Below, one piece after another: positions 1 to 11,610 of a DNA stretch of 64,000 nucleotides. Each line of letters starts with the position of its first letter. Position 1 is the stretch's first letter. The DNA is from Rothia terrae (GTDB lineage: Bacteria > Actinomycetota > Actinomycetes > Actinomycetales > Micrococcaceae): assembly GCF_012396615.1 (NCBI RefSeq), contig NZ_JAAXPV010000010.1:41356-105355 (forward strand). Reading direction: 5' to 3'. A program made the translations under genes and the position numbers. A model generated the notes under the pieces. That model worked only from the letters and a program-made list of their open reading frames with translations. It was not told the origin of the DNA and searched no databases.

Positions 1-58
1 CGCAGGAGTCAATGAGTTCGAGCTGAAGCGGCGAGAAAATCGCGGTAGAAGAAGTCAC
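1..58 (-). CDS. Possible 5' end of a minus-strand gene running off the left edge
   Basis: Reading the minus strand from a GTG at 58 gives 19 codons open to the window edge, beginning V-T-S-S-T-A-I-F-S-P-L. A short purine stretch (AGGGG) lies just before the GTG. The fragment is too short to identify. In related Micrococcaceae a methyltransferase-like gene often lies divergent to groES, but nothing here proves that. The start codon and even the coding status are uncertain. Confidence 0.3.
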   Translation of the reverse strand, partial: MTSSTAIFSPLQLELIDSC

Positions 59-171
59 GCCCCTATTTTAGAACAGAACCTTACCCTCTAAAGATCGGCG
101 GTTCTTAGATTCTTGAACGATCACAGACAATACATTCGTTATGCCCACAGCCATAAACAAAACCGCTCACC

Positions 172-200
172 TTGACCCTCTCCACACACCGGTTCTAAAG
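172..200 (+). promoter_or_regulatory. Candidate groES promoter
   Basis: TTGACC at 172-177, a 17-base spacer and CTAAAG at 195-200 resemble a housekeeping sigma promoter. The predicted transcription start falls at or just inside the CIRCE element that follows, the usual arrangement for HrcA-repressed chaperonin promoters. The -10 match is weak, so this is an inference. Confidence 0.4.
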
Positions 201-206
201 TTTTAG

Positions 207-233
207 TTAGCACTTGGCTACAGACAGTGCTAA
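207..233 (+). promoter_or_regulatory. CIRCE operator (HrcA binding site) upstream of groES
   Basis: TTAGCACTT at 207-215, a 9-base spacer and CAGTGCTAA at 225-233 match the CIRCE consensus TTAGCACTC-N9-GAGTGCTAA except for the innermost base of each arm. HrcA binds this inverted repeat and represses chaperonin genes until heat stress. It lies about 105 bases before the groES start. Confidence 0.85.
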
Positions 234-241
234 CGTCTTTT

Positions 242-271
242 TGAGTACTGGCACCGCGACGACAGTGCTCA
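242..271 (+). promoter_or_regulatory. Second, degenerate CIRCE-like inverted repeat
   Basis: TGAGTACTG at 242-250 and CAGTGCTCA at 263-271 form a 9-base inverted repeat with one mismatch. The arms resemble CIRCE arms, but the spacer is 12 rather than 9 bases. It may be a weak or decayed second HrcA site, or a leader hairpin. Confidence 0.4.
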
Positions 272-339
272 CCGGACGCTAGCGCCCCGTTGACAGCCAC
301 CCATGAATACAAGAATTCATTCTTTAACAAGGAGCTATC

Positions 340-633
340 ATGGCAAACATCAAGCCTTTGGAAGACCGCATCGTTGTTCAGATTGTAGAAGCTGAGCAGA
401 CCACCGCATCAGGTCTGGTTATTCCTGACACCGCAAAAGAAAAGCCCCAGGAAGCAAAGGTCGTTGCAGTTGGTCCCGGTCGTGTAGACGACAAGGGCAA
501 CCGCATCCCCGTAGATGTTGCTGAGGGCGACATCGTCATCTTCTCAAAGTACGGCGGAACCGAAGTTAAGTACGACGGCGTAGAATACCTCGTACTCTCA
601 GCACGCGATGTACTTGCTGTAGTAACTAAGTAA
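340..633 (+). CDS. groES: Co-chaperonin GroES (Hsp10)
   Basis: 97 residues, normal GroES length. The N-terminus [12 protein letters not shown], the mobile-loop segment [17 protein letters not shown] and the roof segment VGPGR are textbook. GroES forms the heptameric lid of the GroEL folding chamber in the cytosol. A ribosome site AAGGAG lies about 7 bases before the ATG. groEL follows after 43 bases with no terminator, so the two form one operon behind the CIRCE operator. Confidence 0.98.
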   Translation: MANIKPLEDRIVVQIVEAEQTTASGLVIPDTAKEKPQEAKVVAVGPGRVDDKGNRIPVDVAEGDIVIFSKYGGTEVKYDGVEYLVLSARDVLAVVTK

Positions 634-667
634 TTTATTCCTTCACCTGATTTTTAGAAGGAGATGA

Positions 668-2260
<1,593 letters not shown>

Positions 2261-2282
2261 ACTTCTCACCGGCCGATAGTAA

Positions 2283-2320
2283 GCCCCGTTCATTGTGTTA
2301 GTCACAGTGAGCGGGGTTTT
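2283..2320 (+). terminator. Rho-independent terminator after groESL
   Basis: CCCCGTTCA at 2284-2292 pairs with TGAGCGGGG at 2308-2316 (one G-T pair), followed by TTTT. It lies 22 bases after the groEL stop. Confidence 0.75.
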
Positions 2321-2438
2321 CTCGTTTTAAGCCAAACTTTACAAAAAATCTAGGTAGTGTTTTGACGGTGCACAGATTGAGTATCGACGGTGCACTTTTT
2401 ACTCCCCTAAGAGACAGTGCAGCGGCTAGAGACCCTTC

Positions 2439-4481
2439 ATGAGAATTTTTGCTGACCCCAACGCATCGGAGACCGCACCTAAGCTGGCGTTTCGTCCGGA
2501 AATTCAGGGACTGCGCGCTCTCGCGTTGTTCTTGGTGGCTGCTTATCATTTTTGGTTTGGCAAGGTCTCCGGTGGCGTCGACGTCTTTTTGCTGATTTCA
2601 GCGTTCTTGATGACTCTTTCGTTCACTCGCAAAATCGAGACGGGACAAAGGGTTTTTCTGGGGACGGTCACAAAATACTGGGTGCATACTTTCAAGCGCA
2701 TTGTTCCGCTGGCAACGGTCACGGTGTTACTGGTTCTGCTAGGAACCTGGCGTTTTCTGCCTGAGCCTCGCTGGGCAGGGATTATGAATGAGGCTCGCGC
2801 TGTTATCTTCTACCGCGATAACTGGTGGAGCATCAAGAATCTGGTGGATTACTACGCCGCTGATTCTTCAGAATCTTCACCGCTGAGACATTTTTGGTCG
2901 TTGTCAGTTCAAGGGCAGATTTTTATCATCTGGCCCCTGCTCTTTGCCCTGTGCTGGTTGCTGTACCGAATCACTAAAATCAAGGCGAGACTGATTCTTG
3001 CTGTTGTTTTTGGCTCCGTATTTATCTGGTCTTTAAACTATTCTGTTCACGTCACTGCCGCCGATCAACAAAGTGCTTACTTCAATACCTGGGCTCGATT
3101 GTGGGAGTTCGCTCTAGGTACCTTGGTGGCATTAGTCCTGCCGTATCTCAAGCTTCCTGCGGTGCTTCGTGCGCTCATGGGGTGGGTTGGAATTTTTGGT
3201 ATCGTCACCTGCGGTCTGTTGTTGGATGTCGAGGGAAACTTCCCGGGCTTTTATGCCCTGTGGCCTACGCTTTCTGCATCCTTCATCATTCTTGCCGGTT
3301 CAACCGGTACTTCCTGGGGCGCTGACCGTATTCTCTCGCATCCTTCTCTTCTCTGGCTGGCTAAGTACTCATACGGGCTATACCTTTTGCACTGGCCCAT
3401 GTTGGTGTTCTACCTGTACATGGTCAATCGCGAAAAAGCTGGATTTTTGGCAGGGCTGGTGCTTTTCGCCGCGTCCTTAGCCCTATCGTATGTACTGACT
3501 CGTTTAGTTGAGAATCCTCTGCGTTCGTGGGCGTGGCTGGATGCTGCTCGCTACCGTGGCGTGGCATTAGTGGCGCTGTGCATGATTGCCGTAGTCGGAG
3601 CCACCAATGCATGGACTGCGTACAACCAACACGAAACCGAACGTTTATTGGCGCGCGCATCCGTGGATAATCCCGGCGCGAAAATTCTTGATCCGAACTT
3701 TACCTATCAGGGGAGCGCAGATGCCGGATACCTGCCGCTGTCGGTAGAACGCTACAGTGACCGCCCTATTTTCAACGATCTGTGCGATGTCGCAAAAACT
3801 GACAGTTTTGGCATGCCCACCTACACCTGCCACCATATTGTGAAAAACGAAAATCCCTCTAAAACGGTGATCGCTTTTGGTAACTCTCACGTTGAGCAGT
3901 GGATGGCAAACCTAGAGCAGACCGGTGAAGAAAACAACTGGGACGTTAAATTCTTGCAGTATAACGATTGCCAGGTTTTTGATGCCAGCGTGAACAAGCA
4001 GCCCTGCAACGAGTGGACCCAGCAGGCCTTTGAATACATCAAGGACGCTCGTCCCGACTTCGTCTTTACAATCGGCACGGTCTCGGTATGGGAGAACGCG
4101 GGGGAATACGTACCGAGCGGTCTTGAACCCTATATCCAACGCCTGCAATCTGAAGGGACTCAACTGATAGCTCTGCGTGATAATCCGCGTTTTCAGGTGC
4201 CGCATTCTGACTGCGAGACTCGAACCAACGCCGACTGCACACTGCAATCAGAGATAGCGCAGAACCCTGACCCGCTGGTGGATCTTGAGAAAAAGTACCC
4301 CAACTTTTCGGCGATGGACATGACCGATATCATCTGCCCCAATGGTGCCTGCCCGTCAGCTGTTGGAAACGTGTACACCTACCGTGACCACTCGCATCTG
4401 ACCAAAACCTTCACCGATTCAGCGCAGGGATTCTTCGACGACAGACTGCAACGCGCGCTCGCGAGCTCACACGGGGAATGA
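2439..4481 (+). CDS. OafA/YrhL-type membrane acyltransferase with C-terminal SGNH domain
   Basis: 680 residues. Residues about 20-380 form a polytopic acyltransferase-3 domain: the early motif EIQGLRALA, a conserved His in AYHFW, and about ten hydrophobic spans. Residues about 440-680 form an extracellular SGNH-hydrolase-like domain with GNSHVEQW as block I and DHSHLT near the C-terminus as the Asp-His pair. Such proteins move acetyl groups across the membrane onto cell-wall or surface glycans. The substrate cannot be predicted. The gene stands alone between the groEL terminator and the guaB promoter region. The ribosome site is weak. A tiny hairpin GACTG/CAGTC at about 4493-4506 follows the stop. 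Confidence 0.9.
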   Translation: MRIFADPNASETAPKLAFRPEIQGLRALALFLVAAYHFWFGKVSGGVDVFLLISAFLMTLSFTRKIETGQRVFLGTVTKYWVHTFKRIVPLATVTVLLVLLGTWRFLPEPRWAGIMNEARAVIFYRDNWWSIKNLVDYYAADSSESSPLRHFWSLSVQGQIFIIWPLLFALCWLLYRITKIKARLILAVVFGSVFIWSLNYSVHVTAADQQSAYFNTWARLWEFALGTLVALVLPYLKLPAVLRALMGWVGIFGIVTCGLLLDVEGNFPGFYALWPTLSASFIILAGSTGTSWGADRILSHPSLLWLAKYSYGLYLLHWPMLVFYLYMVNREKAGFLAGLVLFAASLALSYVLTRLVENPLRSWAWLDAARYRGVALVALCMIAVVGATNAWTAYNQHETERLLARASVDNPGAKILDPNFTYQGSADAGYLPLSVERYSDRPIFNDLCDVAKTDSFGMPTYTCHHIVKNENPSKTVIAFGNSHVEQWMANLEQTGEENNWDVKFLQYNDCQVFDASVNKQPCNEWTQQAFEYIKDARPDFVFTIGTVSVWENAGEYVPSGLEPYIQRLQSEGTQLIALRDNPRFQVPHSDCETRTNADCTLQSEIAQNPDPLVDLEKKYPNFSAMDMTDIICPNGACPSAVGNVYTYRDHSHLTKTFTDSAQGFFDDRLQRALASSHGE

Positions 4482-4620
4482 AAACTGCCGGAGACTGGTT
4501 ACAGTCTTATATTCCAAACCGGTAGCTTGAGCTGTGGTACTCAACACGCTTGAGGTGCAATGGGTCGAACGAATCAACCTGCCGGTTTACTATTGAAAAA
4601 ACACATGTGCAATGCGTTAG

Positions 4621-6177
<1,557 letters not shown>

Positions 6178-6241
6178 CCCTCAAAGTCGGTACCACCGAG
6201 AATTATTCGGCGTTACCGCGCTTGTGAAAGGAAAACACCGC

Positions 6242-7369
6242 GTGAGCGATATTCAAATTGGCATGTCAAAACGTGCCCGACGCACATATTCCTTGGACGA
6301 CATTGCGCTCGTTCCCACCCGCCGTACTCGCGATGCATCAGATGTTGATACATCGTGGCAGATTGACGCGTTCAAGTTTGATACTCCCTTGATTGGTGCA
6401 CCGATGGATTCGGTCACCTCACCCGCTACAGCTATTGCCCTCGGTAAGCTGGGCGGTCTGGGCGTGCTCAACTTGGAAGGTCTGTGGACCCGCTACGAGG
6501 ATCCCCAGCCCTACCTGAACGAAATCACCGCTATGCCGGTAGACAACCCCATTGCGGCTACCTGTCGTATGCAGGAAATCTACGCGGAACCCATCAAGCC
6601 CGAGCTTATTACTGCACGACTTTCGGAGATCCGCGAGTCAGGCGTCATCGTTGCAGGTTCATTGACCCCGCAGAACATTCAGGAGCACTACGAGACCGTC
6701 GTCAAAGCCGGCGTCGATATCTTTGTAATTCGCGGTACCACCGTCTCTGCGCAGCACGTTTCGCAGAACCGTGAGCCGCTGGACCTCAAAAAGTTCATTT
6801 ATGAGCTCGATGTTCCTGTCATCGTTGGTGGCGTGGCTGGTTACACTCCGGCGCTGCACCTGATGCGTACCGGTGCAGCCGGTGTGCTCGTTGGCTTCGG
6901 CGGCGGCTCAGCAATGACCACCCGTCGCGGTCTGGGCATTCACGCGGCCATGGCAACCGCTATCTCTGATGTTGTTCAGGCTCGTAGCGACTACCTGGAT
7001 GAATCAGGCGGACGCTACGTGCACGTGATTGCTGACGGTGGCCAGGGACGTTCCGGCGACATCGTAAAATCACTGGCACTTGGCGCAGACGCAGCTATGA
7101 TCGGTGCTCCTTTGGCGCGTGCTGAAGAAGCCCCCGGACGCGGTCTCTACTGGGGCAACGAGGCACACAGCCCCGAGTATCCCCGCGGCGTCCGCACCCC
7201 GCTTGAAGTTGTAGGACCGCTAGAGGAAGTTCTCTACGGCCCCTCACACCACGTTGACGGTACCTCCAACATTGTCGGCGGCATCAAGCGCGCCATGGCA
7301 ACCTGCGGTTACACCGATCTCAAATCCTTCCAGCGCTCAGAAGTAACGCTTATTCCGTACGGCGGCTAA
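6242..7369 (+). CDS. GuaB3 family IMPDH-related protein
   Basis: 375 residues from the GTG at 6242, which is preceded by AAAGG. An upstream start at 6152 would overlap guaB and is unlikely. The TIM barrel is IMPDH-like, but the CBS domains and the canonical Cys loop are absent (a GTTVSAQH segment lies near the expected place). This is the actinobacterial GuaB3 family, often annotated GuaB family IMP dehydrogenase-related protein. Its reaction is uncertain and IMPDH activity should not be assumed. It sits directly behind guaB, probably in the same transcript, which ends at the strong hairpin at 7392-7440. Confidence 0.9.
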   Translation: MSDIQIGMSKRARRTYSLDDIALVPTRRTRDASDVDTSWQIDAFKFDTPLIGAPMDSVTSPATAIALGKLGGLGVLNLEGLWTRYEDPQPYLNEITAMPVDNPIAATCRMQEIYAEPIKPELITARLSEIRESGVIVAGSLTPQNIQEHYETVVKAGVDIFVIRGTTVSAQHVSQNREPLDLKKFIYELDVPVIVGGVAGYTPALHLMRTGAAGVLVGFGGGSAMTTRRGLGIHAAMATAISDVVQARSDYLDESGGRYVHVIADGGQGRSGDIVKSLALGADAAMIGAPLARAEEAPGRGLYWGNEAHSPEYPRGVRTPLEVVGPLEEVLYGPSHHVDGTSNIVGGIKRAMATCGYTDLKSFQRSEVTLIPYGG

Positions 7370-7391
7370 TAACCGGTGAACGCTTAAGCTG

Positions 7392-7440
7392 AAAATTCCC
7401 CGCACATCGGTAGATATCCCACGATGATGCGGGGAATTTT
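7392..7440 (+). terminator. Terminator after guaB-guaB3
   Basis: A perfect 13-base inverted repeat: AAAATTCCCCGCA at 7392-7404 and TGCGGGGAATTTT at 7428-7440. The T-tract is built into the right arm and the A-tract into the left arm. Confidence 0.85.
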
Positions 7441-7466
7441 TACTTTAAAACAGATAGGGTAGAAGG

Positions 7467-8438
7467 GTGTTAAAACAGGCTCTTAAACCTCGGTGGATTG
7501 GTTTGCTACTGGTGGCGCTCGCGCTGGTCAGTGGCTTTGTCATGCTTTCGATGTGGCAACTTAATTCTTCGACGCTGGGGCGTGTGAACGCTGATCCTGC
7601 TAAAGATCGGGTGCGTCCTTACACAGAGGTTCTCAAGGCTAATGAGCCGCTGATACAAACTCAGGTTGATACTGTGGTTGAAGCTGAGGGCACATACGTT
7701 CAGGGGTCTTCGTATCTGATCGAGAACCGCCTGGAAAACGGTGCACACGGGTATTGGATTGTTAGTGAATTTGTGCCCAAAGACGCTCAAAAAGTGTCTA
7801 TCGACGGCAAACAGACCCAGCGCGCTATAGCAGTTGCCCGTGCGTGGTCTCGCACCACTGAGATTCCTCAAGAGCCGCAAGGGACGGTCAAGATTGCAGG
7901 ACGCGTGGTTTCTAACGAACCCGCCGTTGCCAGCCAATCTCGTCACGATGAGGATGCCGCAAACCCCCGCACACTCGCATCCACCAGCACTGCCCAGCTC
8001 ACCAACCTGTGGGAACGTCCGCTCTATTCATCTATCCTGACGGTTGCCGCAGAAGTTCCCGCCTCGCAGAGCCTTCCGGTCACAGCGGAGAAAACTATCG
8101 ATGAAAGCTCCACCATCATAGGGCAGAACCAGGATCTCACCCCCGTAAGAGTTGCCCAGGTTGAAGACCACGATATCAACTGGCTCAACATTTTCTACTC
8201 GCTGGAATGGCTGGTATTCGCAGGCTTTGCACTGTACCTGTGGTGGCGTATGCTCAAGGATTCTCTCGACAAAGAAAGTGATCCCGCTCAATACTTTGAA
8301 TACACCGGTGAGTACTTTATCGATGAAGAAACCGGACGCGCCTACTACTTTGATCCCGCCGATCAGCAGTACTACTTCTTTGATACGGTCCCTGATATGC
8401 CGTCGTCCACAACTACTTCCCGACCTACTGCGCAATAG
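7467..8438 (+). CDS. SURF1 family protein (cytochrome oxidase assembly)
   Basis: 323 residues with the SURF1 layout: one transmembrane span at about 10-30 ending in the typical MWQLNSS, a large external domain, and a second span at about 240-262. SURF1 proteins help insert haem a into aa3-type cytochrome c oxidase. The C-terminal tail is extended by about 60 residues rich in Tyr/Asp/Glu. The start is GTG. DUF3817 follows after 19 bases and guaA soon after, a conserved actinobacterial arrangement. Confidence 0.9.
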   Translation: MLKQALKPRWIGLLLVALALVSGFVMLSMWQLNSSTLGRVNADPAKDRVRPYTEVLKANEPLIQTQVDTVVEAEGTYVQGSSYLIENRLENGAHGYWIVSEFVPKDAQKVSIDGKQTQRAIAVARAWSRTTEIPQEPQGTVKIAGRVVSNEPAVASQSRHDEDAANPRTLASTSTAQLTNLWERPLYSSILTVAAEVPASQSLPVTAEKTIDESSTIIGQNQDLTPVRVAQVEDHDINWLNIFYSLEWLVFAGFALYLWWRMLKDSLDKESDPAQYFEYTGEYFIDEETGRAYYFDPADQQYYFFDTVPDMPSSTTTSRPTAQ

Positions 8439-8457
8439 CTAGAAAAGAGATTAATGT

Positions 8458-9015
8458 ATGGCTTCTGATAAGACCCCGCGTCCTGTTGAAAGAACCGACG
8501 GTAAGAAAGTGACCCTCGCATCATCATCAGCATCGCAGGATGCCAATGCGCGCGGTGGTTTTACCGTTCGCAAAAAATTTGGCGGTACTGAGTCGCAGAT
8601 TCGCTCAGCTCTGACGCTCTACAAATGGTGCGCCTGGATTTCAGGTACGTTTTTGCTACTGCTAGTAGCCGAGATGATTTCTCGCTATATTTTTGGTTAC
8701 GACCTCATGGCAGGAGCTACCAATGCGGCAACCGGTGAAAACGTTGCTCTAGGCTGGCTCAACCGAGAAACGGGCAACCTGACCGGCGGTATTAACATCT
8801 CAACTTGGATTTTGATTGTCCACGGTTGGTTCTATGTCATTTACCTGCTGTCATGCCTGCGCCTGTGGTTGCTGATGCGCTGGGGTATTGCTCAGTTGAT
8901 TGTGATGGCTCTTGGCGGCGTCGTGCCTTTCCTCTCATTTATTGTTGAGAAGAAGATTCACCGTGAGACTCTGTCGCTGGTTGAGGCTAACCCGCAGGCT
9001 TTAAAGCGCTACTAA
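8458..9015 (+). CDS. DUF3817 integral membrane protein
   Basis: 185 residues. The first 50 are hydrophilic and basic. Three to four hydrophobic spans follow, with the DUF3817 pattern (W-I-S-G-T-F-L-L near residue 65, H-G-W-F-Y-V-I-Y-L near 122, PFLSFIVEKK near the end). Function is unknown. The domain is widespread in actinobacteria, usually beside guaA or SURF1 as here. Probably co-transcribed with the upstream SURF1 gene. Confidence 0.85.
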   Translation: MASDKTPRPVERTDGKKVTLASSSASQDANARGGFTVRKKFGGTESQIRSALTLYKWCAWISGTFLLLLVAEMISRYIFGYDLMAGATNAATGENVALGWLNRETGNLTGGINISTWILIVHGWFYVIYLLSCLRLWLLMRWGIAQLIVMALGGVVPFLSFIVEKKIHRETLSLVEANPQALKRY

Positions 9016-9130
9016 GCACATGTGGGCACAGGGCAGTGATGCATAAAGTCCGCTCTGTAGCTTAGAATGAACCATAGACCAGGTCTCAACACCTGTTGAG
9101 GCACAAAACCACCGACCTTTAAGGTAATAA

Positions 9131-10726
9131 GTGACCAACGCAGAAAATACCGTAGAGCAGCTCGAAGAGCGCCCGGTACTGGTTGTAGACTACGGTGCTC
9201 AGTACGCGCAGCTGATTGCTCGTCGCGTACGTGAGGCCGGTGTTTACTCAGAAATCGTTCCTCACAGCATGTCCACCGAGAAGATTTTGGCGAAAGATCC
9301 TGCCGCAATCATTCTTTCGGGCGGTCCTTCATCTGTTTATGCAGATGGTGCGCCTGCAGGTGATATCGCTTTGTTCGAAGCTGGCGTACCTGTTTTTGGT
9401 ATTTGCTATGGCTTCCAGCTGATGGCTCATACTCTGGGCGGTACTGTTGCTCAGACAGGTTTGAGTGAGTTCGGCGCTACTACCGCGACCGTGTGTGCTG
9501 AAGACTCATCATTCTTAACCGGCACCCCCGACAGCCAGAATGTTTGGATGAGCCATGGTGATTCCGTGTCGCAGGCACCTGAGGGGTTCGATGTTTTGGC
9601 GAAGACCCCCGGCGCTGAGGTGGCTGCTTTCGTTGATACCAAGCGTAAATTCGGCGGCGTGCAGTGGCACCCCGAGGTTAAGCACTCTGATTACGGTCAG
9701 GTAGCTCTGGAGAACTTCTTGTTCAACGTTGCGGGCCTTGAGAAGACATGGTCAACGGGCAATATCATCGACGAGCAGGTTGCTAAGATTCGTGAGCAGG
9801 TTGGCGATGACCTCGTAATCTGTGCACTGTCCGGCGGCGTTGATTCTTCTGTTGCTGCGGCTTTGGTCCACAAGGCTGTTGGCGATCAGCTAACGTGTTT
9901 CTTTATCGATCACGGTTTGTTGCGTGAAGGTGAGCGCGAGCAGGTTGAGCAGGATTACGCGTCAACTATGGGCATCAAGGTTGTGACTATCGATGAGTCA
10001 GAGCGTTTCTTGGGCGCTCTGGAGGGCATTACTGAGCCTGAGGCTAAGCGTAAGGCTATTGGTCGTGAATTTATCCGTTCGTTTGAGGACGCTCAGCGTA
10101 AGTTGATTGCTGAGGCTGGCGTTGAGGGAGCGGATATTAAGTTCTTGGTACAGGGCACTTTATACCCGGACGTTGTTGAGTCCGGCGGCGGCGAGGGCGC
10201 GGCTAATATTAAGTCTCACCACAATGTGGGCGGTTTGCCTGAGGATTTGAAGTTTGAGCTTGTAGAGCCGTTGCGCGCTCTCTTTAAGGATGAGGTTCGC
10301 GCTATTGGTCGTGAGCTTGGCGTTCCTGAGAAGATTGTTGCTCGTCAGCCCTTCCCGGGTCCTGGCTTGGGCATTCGTGTAATTGGCGAGGTCAATAAGC
10401 ACAATTTGGATGTTTTGCGTGCGGCTGATGCGATTGCTCGTGAGGAGCTGACTGCTGCTGGCATGGACGAAGAGATCTGGCAGTGCCCGGTAGTGTTGTT
10501 GGCTGGTGTTCGTTCTGTTGGTGTGCAGGGTGATGGTCGTACGTATGGTCATCCGATTGTGTTGCGTCCGGTTTCTTCTGAGGATGCGATGACTGCGGAT
10601 TGGACTCGTATGCCGTACGATGTGTTGGCTAAGATTTCGAATCGTATTACGAATGAGGTGCGTGAGGTTAACCGAGTTGTGCTGGATGTGACTTCTAAGC
10701 CGCCGGGAACAATTGAATGGGAATAA
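9131..10726 (+). CDS. guaA: GMP synthase (glutamine-hydrolysing)
   Basis: 531 residues. An N-terminal class I glutamine amidotransferase carries the nucleophile Cys in FGICYGFQ and the His-Glu of WHPE. The PP-loop ATP pyrophosphatase domain has [11 protein letters not shown]. The C-terminal dimerisation domain ends KPPGTIEWE. It converts XMP to GMP, completing the pathway begun by guaB. The start is GTG with AAGG upstream. The 3' half uses T-ending synonymous codons much more than the 5' half; this may be chance. Confidence 0.98.
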   Translation: MTNAENTVEQLEERPVLVVDYGAQYAQLIARRVREAGVYSEIVPHSMSTEKILAKDPAAIILSGGPSSVYADGAPAGDIALFEAGVPVFGICYGFQLMAHTLGGTVAQTGLSEFGATTATVCAEDSSFLTGTPDSQNVWMSHGDSVSQAPEGFDVLAKTPGAEVAAFVDTKRKFGGVQWHPEVKHSDYGQVALENFLFNVAGLEKTWSTGNIIDEQVAKIREQVGDDLVICALSGGVDSSVAAALVHKAVGDQLTCFFIDHGLLREGEREQVEQDYASTMGIKVVTIDESERFLGALEGITEPEAKRKAIGREFIRSFEDAQRKLIAEAGVEGADIKFLVQGTLYPDVVESGGGEGAANIKSHHNVGGLPEDLKFELVEPLRALFKDEVRAIGRELGVPEKIVARQPFPGPGLGIRVIGEVNKHNLDVLRAADAIAREELTAAGMDEEIWQCPVVLLAGVRSVGVQGDGRTYGHPIVLRPVSSEDAMTADWTRMPYDVLAKISNRITNEVREVNRVVLDVTSKPPGTIEWE

Positions 10727-10764
10727 AAGCAATTTTCGGCTTCGCCGAAATAAAAATTGCTTTT
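10725..10764 (+). terminator. Nested hairpin terminator overlapping the guaA stop
   Basis: AAAAGCAATTTT (10725-10736) pairs with AAAATTGCTTTT (10753-10764), enclosing a second stem TTTCGGC/GCCGAAA (10734-10740 / 10744-10750). The left arm begins inside the guaA stop codon. Confidence 0.75.
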
Positions 10765-10770
10765 ATTAAA

Positions 10771-10924
10771 ACGCCGACGTAGGCGTTTCTCAAAGGGGAC
10801 AGATTCTCAAGGGTCTGTCCCTTTTGTCTGGTTTCGCTCGCAGGCGGAAAAGAAATTCAGATTAATAAGGCGTTGATGTAAACGTCTGAGGAAGGGGACA
10901 GGTCTTCGCGGATCTGTCCCTTTT
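10771..10924 (+). repeat. Duplicated hairpin unit downstream of guaA
   Basis: Two diverged copies of a roughly 60-base unit, each a small CGCC/GGCG-type stem followed by a GGGACAG...CTGTCCC stem and a T-tract. The strong stems are at 10796-10803/10814-10821 and 10895-10901/10914-10920. They could be tandem terminators or a small structured transcript. The 333-base gap between guaA and the next ORF holds only these and the nested terminator. Confidence 0.6.
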
Positions 10925-11059
10925 CTGTTGCTCTTTTTGTTGTTTGGGTGGGTTTTGCCTTCAACTAAGTGGTAACCATGCTTATTTCCTGTATGCTGTG
11001 GTGGTTATAGTAATTAGTGCGGGCGTGTGAGCGTCTGTGCCTGTTCCGGTGGAGGAAAG

Positions 11060-11197
11060 ATGAATAACGTACTTCGTACTGTTGTGGCTAAGTTGACTGA
11101 GATCGCTCGTGATCCTAAGAATCAGCAGAAGATTCGGGAGTTTGCTGCGAAGGTTCAGCCTAAGGTGCAGGAGCTGTTGCGTAAGCGCAATAAGTAA
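11060..11197 (+). CDS. Small basic hypothetical protein, 45 residues
   Basis: An ATG at 11060 is preceded by GGAGGAAAG, an excellent ribosome site, and runs 45 codons to TAA. The product starts MNNVLRTVVAKLTEIARD and ends ELLRKRNK. It is Lys/Arg/Gln-rich with no Cys or membrane span and would form amphipathic helices. A terminator-like hairpin follows at 11211. The codon pattern matches the host and a start plus strong ribosome site is present, so it is probably real. Function is unknown. Confidence 0.7.
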   Translation: MNNVLRTVVAKLTEIARDPKNQQKIREFAAKVQPKVQELLRKRNK

Positions 11198-11210
11198 GTA
11201 TTTTTTGATG

Positions 11211-11238
11211 CCCTGTCTCCGGTGGAGGCGGGGTGTTT
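11211..11238 (+). terminator. Terminator after the 45-residue ORF
   Basis: CCCTGTCTCC at 11211-11220 pairs with GGAGGCGGGG at 11224-11233 (two G-T pairs), followed by TGTTTTTG. Confidence 0.65.
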
Positions 11239-11248
11239 TTGTTAAAAG

Positions 11249-11283
11249 AAAAGCCTCGCCGTACACTACTCGGCGAGGCTTTT
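11249..11283. terminator. Bidirectional hairpin terminator
   Basis: Perfect 13-base arms, AAAAGCCTCGCCG at 11249-11261 and its complement at 11271-11283, with A/T tracts at the outer ends, so it could end transcription from either side. Confidence 0.7.
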
Positions 11284-11337
11284 GCATCCTAAAAAATAAA
11301 TGAGGTGCTCTCTATTCATTCACATGTGGATGCTTTG

Positions 11338-11411
11338 CTTTGCGGCGCTTTTTGGGGAATCTGCCGCAAAGAGGTTCGCATTCGAGTAGGGAAAACCTCG
11401 AGTGTGCGAAC
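11338..11411. repeat. Two adjacent inverted repeats with a competing stem
   Basis: CTTTGCGGC (11338-11346) pairs with GCCGCAAAG (11363-11371). GTTCGCA (11374-11380) pairs with TGCGAAC (11405-11411), followed by a T-rich stretch. GAGGTT at 11371-11376 can alternatively pair with AACCTC at 11394-11399, so the two folds are mutually exclusive. No ORF was seen in this gap of about 320 bases; its role is unknown. Confidence 0.5.
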
Positions 11412-11561
11412 GTTTTTATTCTAGTATGCGGTGGATTTTTTAGGAGGCATGGCGCGTTGTGCGCGATAGAAGAGCGTACAAATTAATTTACTTTGTCGGT
11501 CAAACCGTTGTCCTAGATATAGATTTTCGTGGTGTAAGTAACCACCTTGAATAGGCCGAAA

Positions 11562-11594
11562 AGGGGCTTAGCTGCGTGTGCATGCTAAGCCCCT
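11562..11594 (-). terminator. Terminator of the alpha-glucosidase operon (minus strand)
   Basis: Perfect 11-base arms at 11562-11572 and 11584-11594 (AGGGGCTTAGC and complement). Read on the minus strand the stem is followed by TTTTCGG. It lies 17 bases beyond the stop of the last gene. Confidence 0.8.
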
Positions 11595-11610
11595 GTTTCG
11601 GTAGGACGTA

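Noticed and set aside
10160..10732. 190-codon open frame on the minus strand inside guaA
   Set aside because: Antisense to the conserved GMP synthase; low-complexity Arg/Asn/Thr product explained by the codon bias of guaA.
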